A stretch of 5,197 nt of DNA from Candidatus Altimarinota bacterium (GTDB lineage Bacteria > Patescibacteriota > Gracilibacteria > Absconditabacterales > Absconditicoccaceae), in NCBI GenBank assembly GCA_027062165.1, contig JAMOTU010000168.1, positions 1-5,197 of the forward strand. The letters run 5' to 3'. Numbering within the stretch: position 1 is the stretch's first letter; each line of letters starts with the position of its first letter. Positions 1 through 5,197 of this stretch are shown piece after piece. The notes below the pieces were generated by a model that was not told where the DNA came from, made no database searches, and saw nothing but the letters and a program-made list of their open reading frames with translations. The position numbers were made by a program, and so were the translations under genes.

Positions 1-7
1 TTTACAA

Positions 8-13
8 TATAAT
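8..13 (+). promoter_or_regulatory. Putative -10 box (TATAAT) just upstream of valS
   Basis: A perfect TATAAT lies 13 bases before the valS ATG. Initiation about 7 bases after the box would give a 5' leader of only a few bases, so the transcript would be leaderless or nearly so. No Shine-Dalgarno sequence is present between box and start. The matching -35 region lies outside the window; TTTACA at 1-6 is too close to serve as one. In DNA this AT-rich the box could occur by chance. Confidence 0.4.
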
Positions 14-26
14 ATTACTACTATCA

Positions 27-3000
27 ATGACTGAAAAAAAGTTTCCTAAAAAGTATAACCATGACTTTGAAGAACAAATATATGAAGAGTGGAATCAAAA
101 GGGATATTTTTCTCCAGAAAAATTGGAAGAGATAAAATGAAAACTTAAAGATAGATTTATGATATCAATGCCTCCTCCTAATGTTACAGGAGTTCTTCAT
201 CTATGACATGCTTTGATGCTTTCTATTGAGGATGCTATGGTAAGATATGCTCGTATGAAATGAAAAAAAACTTTGTGGATTCCGTGAACAGATCATGCGT
301 GAATAGCTACTCAAGTAGTAGTAGAAAAAAAATTGGCGAAAGAAGAGTGAAAAACTAGACATGATTTAGGTAGAGAAAAATTTTTAGAAAAAGTTTGGGA
401 ATGGGTTAGATTTTCTAGATCAACTATAATTTCTCAAATTAAGAAAATGTGAGCTTCTTGTGATTGGTCTAGAGAACAATTTACACTTTCAGAGAGACTT
501 TCGAGAGCAGTTAGAAAATCTTTTTCAAATTTATATAAAAAATGAAAAATTTATCAATGAGAATATATTGTTAACTGGTGTCCTAGATGTCAGACTGTTC
601 TTTCTGATATTGAAGTTAAATATATCCCAGAAAAAGGAAAACTTTATTATATCAAATACTTTGTTGAAGGTAAATGACAAGCAATAACTGTTGCAACTAC
701 TAGACCAGAGACTATTTTTGCAGATGTAGCTATTGCTGTTAATCCAAGAGATAAAAGATATAAAAAATGGATTTGAAAAAATGTATATATTCCAATAGTA
801 AATAGACCTATTCCAGTGATTGCTGATGAAGAAGTAGATCCTGCATTTGGAACAGGAGCTTTAAAAATTACGCCTACTCATGATCCAGATGATTTTGAGA
901 TAGGAAAAAAACATTGATTGCCTATGGATAGATTTGCGATAGACTGGGAATGAAAATTTACAGAATTAGCTCCTGATTTTTTGGTATGAAAACCAGTAGA
1001 AGAAGTTTTTGATAACCTTATTCAAGTATTAGACGAAATAGGTAATTTAGAAAAGATAGAAGATTATGAACATAATGTGCCTCATTGTGATAGATGCTGA
1101 ACTATAGTTCAGCCTATGGTTTCTAAACAATGGTTTGTAGATGTTAAAGAATTTGCTCAAAAATCTATAGAAGCTGTTAAGAAAGGCGATACTAAGATAT
1201 TGCCTGAAAGATTTAATAAAACTTTCTTTGATTGGTTGGAAAATATTAGACCTTGGTGTATTTCTAGACAACTTCGGTGGTGACATAGAATTCCTGTTTG
1301 GACTTGTAAGAAAGGTCATATTAATGTTTTTGATGATCAGCAGATTTTAAATAATTGGTTAGATGTTGATCAAAAGTCTGATATAATTTTGTCCTTGATT
1401 ATATTCAATTTAATTGCAGATAGTAGATTGAAAAATCCATTTAATATAGAAGAATTAATAAAATTATTAACTACACCTTCTTTGACTCCTCAAGAAGGTA
1501 GAGTAGTAGATGTTTATTTGAAAGTTTACAGGCAAATGCTTCAAGAGTTATCTATTGATGAAAAAACAAAAAATAAGTTAAGTAGTGAAATTAAAAAAAT
1601 AGAAAGTATTTTTGATTTAGAGAATGAAAAAAATTTAATAAAAGCTTGAGAAAAACTTGTAGATATTCTAGAGAATAGTTATTTGATAGAAAAAGTTGGA
1701 GATAAATATAGATTTACTTTAATTTGTCAGGAATGTTGAGATAAAGATTTGCACCAAGAGGAAGATGTTTTGGATACTTGGTTTTCATCAGCACTTTGGC
1801 CGTTTAGTGTTTTGTGATGGCCTGAAAATACTGATGATCTTAAGGAATATTATCCTAATGATGTGTTAGAGACAGGATATGATATATTGTTTTTCCGAGT
1901 TGCAAGAATGATGATGATGTGATTTGCAAATATGAATGAAGAACCTTTTAAAAATGTTTATCTTCATGGATTAGTAAGAGATGCAAAAGGAGAAAAGATG
2001 TCAAAGAGCAAATGAAATGTAGTAGATCCATTGAAAGTAATAGAAAAATATGGTGCTGACAGTCTAAGATTAGCACTTGTTAGATGAGTAACACCAGGTA
2101 ATGATATAAAATATTCTGATGAAAAGGTGGAAGGAAACTGGAAATTTTTGAATAAGCTTTGGAATGCTTCAAGGTTTGTATACTTAAATGTAAATCAAGA
2201 ATGAAATATAAAATTTGAATATGATTTACTTTATGAAGATATAAAAAACAACGTCGAAGAACTTGGAGAGTTTGATAAATGGATTTTAGCAGAACTTGAT
2301 GAATTGATAAATCAGGTAGAAAAATATATGGATAAATTTATGCTTTGAGAAGCTATTAATAAAATTGTAGATTTTGCTTGGTCACTTTATTGTGATTGGT
2401 TTATAGAAATTTCAAAAATAGAAAAGAGTGAATTAACTTTAAAAATTTTAGTATATGTACTAGGAACTATTTATAAACTTTTGCATCCTTTTGCTCCTTT
2501 TGTAACAGAAAAATTATGGCATTTGGTAGGTTTTGATTGAGATTTAATTATTCAAGATTATCCTAAGCCAATATGATGATTACAAAAATCTGTAAAAATT
2601 AATTTATTTATTGATTTAGTAGGTGAGTTTAGAAAGCTTAGAAATAAATTATGATTAAAACCTCATGAAACTGTAGATGTAGTAATACAAGCTAATGAAG
2701 ATTATATAAAATTTTTGTCAAATAATATTAACTTATTGAAAACTTTAATAAAGGCTGATAATGTTTTGCTAGATAGTTGAAAAAGTGAAAGTATATTCGA
2801 ATGATATGATGTTAGTGTAGTTTATGATATAAAACTTTGATTAAAAGGTAATAAGAAGTTATCTAAATCAGAGCAGATAGAAATACTAGAAAAAAAGTTG
2901 AAAGAAGAAAAACAATTTTTACAAACATTAAAAAATATTTTATCTAATGAAGAATTCTTAAAAAATGCACCAAAAAAAGTGGTAGAGCAAAAAAGAAAAA

Positions 3001-3068
3001 AGATGGAAGAAGTAGAAAAGAAGATTTTAAAATTAGAGGTAGAGTTGAAAAAATTAAAGGCATTATAA
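27..3068 (+). CDS. valS: Valine--tRNA ligase (ValRS), class I, read with TGA=Gly
   Basis: Cytoplasmic enzyme that charges tRNA-Val with valine using ATP and hydrolyses mischarged Thr-tRNA. The 1013-aa product spans the whole family architecture. The class I HIGH motif is HLGH at residues 58-61 (its Gly is TGA) and KMSKS is at 657-661. The CP1 editing domain shows TTRPET (224-229) and THDPDDF (284-290). R226, T229, K280, T282, D286 and D289 keep the spacing I recall for the Thermus editing pocket, offset by ten. WGHRIPVW (418-425) and DTWFSS (583-588) complete the core. The anticodon-binding domain covers roughly 745-870, and a Lys/Glu-rich C-terminal coiled coil (about 945-1013) is the usual tRNA-binding arm. 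There are 31 in-frame TGA codons; the stop is TAA. Residues 417 (CGG) and 624 (CGA) fall on conserved Trp positions and are probably Trp. An extra segment of about 135 residues (432-566) is unusual. The ATG is chosen because the following residues match the family N-terminus; no in-frame stop is visible upstream, and no Shine-Dalgarno is present. Confidence 0.97.
1275..1277 (+). other. CGG codon at conserved Trp of ValRS (probable CGG=Trp)
   Basis: Codon 417 of valS. The surrounding protein reads RQL-x-WGHRIPVW. In ValRS from E. coli and most other organisms this segment is RQLWWGHRIP, with Trp at x. Arginine here would replace a near-invariant active-site-region residue, whereas Trp restores the consensus exactly. 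Confidence 0.8.
1320..1724 (+). other. Large insertion within the ValRS zinc-knuckle region
   Basis: Residues 432-566 of ValRS lie between two metal-ligand-like pairs, C427...H431 (CKKGH) and C567-x2-C570 (CQECG), just before DTWFSS. In ValRS enzymes that have a zinc ribbon here, the two knuckles are typically separated by roughly 15-20 residues; E. coli-type enzymes have a short loop without cysteines. Here about 115 residues are added. The segment is rich in Lys, Glu, Leu and Ile and reads as several helices, ending in a stretch around 542-566 that could form a beta hairpin. It contains only one TGA codon and matches its surroundings in frame and base composition, so it looks like a resident domain rather than a recent insertion. 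I recognise no named domain in it. Confidence 0.75.
1896..1898 (+). other. CGA codon at conserved Trp of ValRS (probable CGA=Trp)
   Basis: Codon 624 of valS. The surrounding protein reads ILFF-x-VARMMMMG, which corresponds to the family consensus FFWVARMIMMG with Trp at x. Arginine inside this hydrophobic stretch of the catalytic core would be anomalous. It is the only in-frame CGA in the gene. Confidence 0.8.
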
Positions 3069-3098
3069 ACTATTTTTATTTTTTAATATTTTATTTTA
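3069..3098 (+). promoter_or_regulatory. A/T-only spacer between valS and the membrane protein gene
   Basis: Thirty bases, 29 of them A or T. The spacer contains TAATAT at 3084-3089, ten bases from its end to the next ATG, an arrangement similar to the TATAAT before valS. This could be a weak -10 for a near-leaderless transcript. A TTGAAA at 3045-3050 and a TATAAA at 3064-3069 are also present, but only 13 bases apart, which is short for a standard promoter. No hairpin typical of an intrinsic terminator is visible after valS, so read-through into the next gene is possible. No Shine-Dalgarno sequence is present. Confidence 0.3.
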
Positions 3099-4859
3099 AT
3101 GTTTAAGAAAATAATAAGTACAGTGTTTGCTATTCTAGTGGCATTAGTTGTTATATTAGGTATTTTTAAAATAGTTCCTGAGTATATGCAACAGCATCCT
3201 TATTATTATGAAATGTTAAAATCCGGGTTAGTTTGGAAAGTTATGGTTAATAATATTTTGATTAGTTTTTTAACTGCGTTGTTTTTATATTTTGTTTTTA
3301 ATTCTTCAGTTAATAGAAAAATTATTCGGTTTGTTGGTACTTTGTATTTGATGTTGTTTGTGTTTTGAGTGCTTTATATTAAATTTAAGTGAGAGATAAT
3401 AGGTTCTTGATTATTTATGTGGTTTATAAATAGCTTATTGATGTTTGTAATAATTATAATTTTTATTACATTTTTACTTTTAATCTGAACTTGGATTAAA
3501 GAAAGATTTTTAAAATTGCCAACTGTAGATATTTTTTGAGTAGTTACCAACTTTTGAATTGGATTGTCTGTATTTTTGTTATTGAACTATTTATTGATTT
3601 TATTAAATATTTTGCATCCTTTAATAAGTTGGGTTTTGTTGATTGTAGCTATTTGGTTGATTTACTTTAAAAGAGATTATCTAAAAGTAAATTTAAGGAT
3701 TATAGAAGAGGTTTTGAATAAATGATTTGATTATAATGAAAAGTCAGCTTTATATGTAATTTTTGTTATATTATTATTAACTTTTTCTTTGATGTATTTA
3801 AATTATTGATTTTTGATGAGTTGGATTCCTTATCCTACAGCTTGGGATGCTAATCACGCTTATATGTTTTATCCAAAAATGTGGGCACTTAATCATTGAT
3901 TTTATTGGAATGAGCCTGGTATGAATACAACTCCTTATCTTTGGTTAGCTTATATTACGTATTGGTTTTCGTTATTTGTTCCTTTTTATGATAAATTTTG
4001 GATAGCTCCTGATACTTGGGCTGTAGAAATGAATTTTTTAAGTGGAATCTTTGTTTTAATTTTTTGATTAGCTCTTGTGCGAGAAGTTTTGAATATTATA
4101 GATAAACTAAATAATGGTGATTCCAAAATTAACGATAATATTAAACAAAGTTTATTTTTGTTATGATGGTTTTTGTTATTATTATGGTTGACATCTGGTA
4201 TGGGAGCATTTTTAGTATTTGTTGATAATAAAACCGATTTGTGAGTTTTAACTTTGATAATATTAGCACTTTATGGTTGATTTTTGGCTTTTAGAAAGAT
4301 TATAGAGGGAGAGGGTAAGGGAGGTCTGAAGAGAGAGGAGAGGTCCGAAGAGATAAATATAGAGAATTGAAGTTATAATAAATTCTCTCCAGATTATATT
4401 TCTTTTCAGAATTCTTCGAACATTATCTCCTATCTTTTGCTTTCTGCATTCTTTTTCGCTGTAGCTGTAGCTTCTAAGCCTACTGCTTTCTTTGATGTTG
4501 TTAATTTTGCTTGATTTGTTTCTATATACTTTCTTGGTATTTTTGTTGGTATTTTTATATTTTTGGCAGCTATTTTTGTATTAGGCTATCTTCAGTTTAG
4601 AGGAATTAAAAATTATTTTACTAAAGAAATTTCTATATTACTATTTGGAAGACCTGCCGTGTTGACTGGTATTTTAGGAATTTTTGAAGTAATTCTTAAA
4701 AGAAGTTTTAAGTATATTCCTTATCTTTTTATATGGGGTATAGCTTTTGTAATATTTTTAGTGATGATTAAATGAGTTTGGCTAATATGAGAATTGATTT
4801 TTTATCCTGATAGATTTAAATCATTGAAAGACATTTTTATGACATTATTTTTTGGATAA
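3099..4859 (+). CDS. Polytopic membrane protein, probable GT-C-type glycosyltransferase
   Basis: The 586-aa product is dominated by about 13-15 hydrophobic membrane segments (for example 5-23, 48-67, 76-94, 105-130, 150-190, 217-238, 279-296, 312-328, 381-397, 443-459, 468-500 and 540-568). GT-C enzymes move sugars from polyprenyl-phosphate donors to acceptors on the outer face of the membrane. Three features point to that fold: a loop after a membrane segment with PTAWDANHAYMFYPK around D250, similar to the acidic first catalytic loop followed by YHLP in ArnT/PMT-like proteins; an NKTDLGVLTL segment (377-386); and ASKPTA (458-463), similar to the family's KxTA motif after a helix. The match is by eye, so donor and acceptor are unknown; a general membrane protein remains possible. 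The start is the first ATG after an in-frame TAA at 3084. There are 17 in-frame TGA (Gly) codons. CGG at codon 77 and CGA at codon 328 are probably Trp. A charged loop of about 40 residues (399-440) is encoded by an unusual purine-rich tract. Confidence 0.85.
4321..4353 (+). repeat. Short direct repeat in a purine-rich coding tract
   Basis: GAGGTCTGAAGAGA (4321-4334) recurs as GAGGTCCGAAGAGA (4340-4353), with one mismatch and an offset of 19 bases. The offset is not a multiple of three, so the two copies encode different residues. The repeat sits in a G+A-rich stretch (about 4300-4370) that is clearly richer in G than the rest of the gene. It encodes the Glu/Lys/Arg-rich loop of the membrane protein. 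It may reflect slippage duplication or a small insertion. Confidence 0.6.
4361..4388. repeat. 8-bp inverted repeat inside the membrane protein gene
   Basis: AGAGAATT (4361-4368) and AATTCTCT (4381-4388) are perfect reverse complements separated by a 12-base loop. The pair sits at the switch from the purine-rich tract to a pyrimidine-rich stretch (about 4381-4450). There is no T-run characteristic of a terminator, and the open reading frame continues through it. In AT-rich DNA such a stem may be chance. Confidence 0.4.
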
Positions 4860-4862
4860 GAT

Positions 4863-5197
4863 ATGAAAATAGCTATTTTGTGATGAACTTCATGATTTGG
4901 AAAATGGTTAGCTAAACAATTTAAAGAATTTTCAAAAAAATATAATGTTGATCTTGATGTTTGGATAACTGGAAGAAATCAAATTAAATGAGAACAGACA
5001 GCAAAAGAGTTAGATGTTAAATTTACAACGAATAATGTCGATGCTGTTAAGGAGGCAGATATAATTGTTATTTCTGTTACTATTTGAAATACGAAAAGAG
5101 TAATAAATGAAATATGACCTTATTTGAAATATTGATCTATATTGGCAGATGTAACTTCTGTAAAAAAAATGCCATATGAAGAAATGAATAAATTTAA
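4863..5197 (+). CDS. Prephenate dehydrogenase-like (TyrA-like) oxidoreductase, 5' part
   Basis: The first 111 codons of a gene that runs off the window. The N-terminus is a Rossmann dinucleotide-binding fold: MKIAILGGTSGFGKW, with a glycine loop at residues 7-13 in which G7, G8 and G11 are TGA codons. It then has ITGRN at the end of the second strand, ADIIVISV, and ADVTSVK followed by an MP segment. The DVTSVK motif and overall order match the prephenate dehydrogenase family, which oxidatively decarboxylates prephenate to 4-hydroxyphenylpyruvate in tyrosine synthesis; the GGTxGFGKW form resembles archaeal TyrA proteins. Arg rather than an acidic residue after the second strand hints at NADP use (inference). 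The catalytic C-terminal domain is outside the window, so another 6-phosphogluconate-dehydrogenase-like or F420-dependent reductase cannot be excluded. There are seven in-frame TGA codons. The ATG lies three bases after the preceding TAA, suggesting co-transcription and coupled translation. No Shine-Dalgarno is present. Confidence 0.8.

Noticed and set aside
204..206. TGA read as tryptophan (mycoplasma-type code) or selenocysteine
   Set aside because: It would give HLWH instead of HLGH in the class I signature and destroy the TyrA-like glycine loop; TGA is far too frequent for selenocysteine.
460..687. 75-aa open frame on the plus strand
   Set aside because: It is out of frame within the editing-domain part of valS; the valS frame there carries conserved motifs.
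1047..1319. 90-aa open frame on the minus strand
   Set aside because: It lies wholly antisense to the conserved catalytic region of valS, and has no homology signature or start signal.
1389..1649. Separate 86-aa gene inside the valS region
   Set aside because: It is in the same frame as valS and is bounded only by a TGA (Gly) codon; it is the insert of ValRS, not a gene of its own.
1908..1919. Run of four ATG codons as a microsatellite
   Set aside because: It encodes the ARMxMMG segment, which is naturally methionine-rich in ValRS.
3099..3368. Short 89-aa membrane protein, or pseudogene with premature stops
   Set aside because: The 'stop' is TGA, read as Gly; the frame continues to TAA at 4857 with membrane segments throughout.
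4563..4775. 70-aa membrane protein gene
   Set aside because: It is a fragment of the 586-aa membrane protein, in the same frame, ending at a TGA sense codon.
5049..5055. AAGGAGG resembling a strong Shine-Dalgarno sequence
   Set aside because: It lies inside the TyrA-like reading frame (Lys-Glu-Ala) and no plausible start codon or new gene follows at the right distance.

Overview
The window most likely comes from an AT-rich bacterium of the Candidate Phyla Radiation, in the Absconditabacteria (SR1)/Gracilibacteria group. Under the standard code it looks like broken fragments. If TGA is read as glycine (translation table 25), three intact same-strand genes appear, together holding about 55 in-frame TGA codons. 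Many of these fall on invariant glycines, including the glycine of the HIGH motif of valyl-tRNA synthetase and the nucleotide-binding loop of a dehydrogenase. Each gene whose end is visible stops at TAA.

A second departure from the standard code is visible. The only two CGA/CGG codons in the synthetase gene sit exactly where the family has near-invariant tryptophans (the first W of the RQLWWGH motif and the W of FFWVARM). Ordinary arginines are AGA, plus one CGT. This indicates that CGA and CGG are read as tryptophan here. From memory, that combination (TGA=Gly, CGA/CGG=Trp) has been reported computationally for Absconditabacterales, which makes that order the best guess for the source.

Layout: bases 1-26 are an AT-rich leader with a TATAAT box close to the first start codon. 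Bases 27-3068 are valS, full length (1013 aa), with a large helical insertion splitting the zinc-knuckle region. Bases 3069-3098 are an almost pure A/T spacer. Bases 3099-4859 encode a 586-aa multi-spanning membrane protein with features of a GT-C-fold (lipid-linked sugar) glycosyltransferase. Bases 4863-5197 are the first 111 codons of a prephenate dehydrogenase-like (TyrA-like) Rossmann oxidoreductase that runs off the window.

The genes lie head to tail with gaps of 30 and 3 bases, and the last two are likely co-transcribed. No Shine-Dalgarno sequence precedes any of the three starts. The three products belong to translation, envelope glycosylation and aromatic amino acid metabolism (the last inferred from sequence motifs only), so shared transcription rather than a shared pathway seems to link them. 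No RNA gene, mobile element, CRISPR array or convincing terminator was seen.
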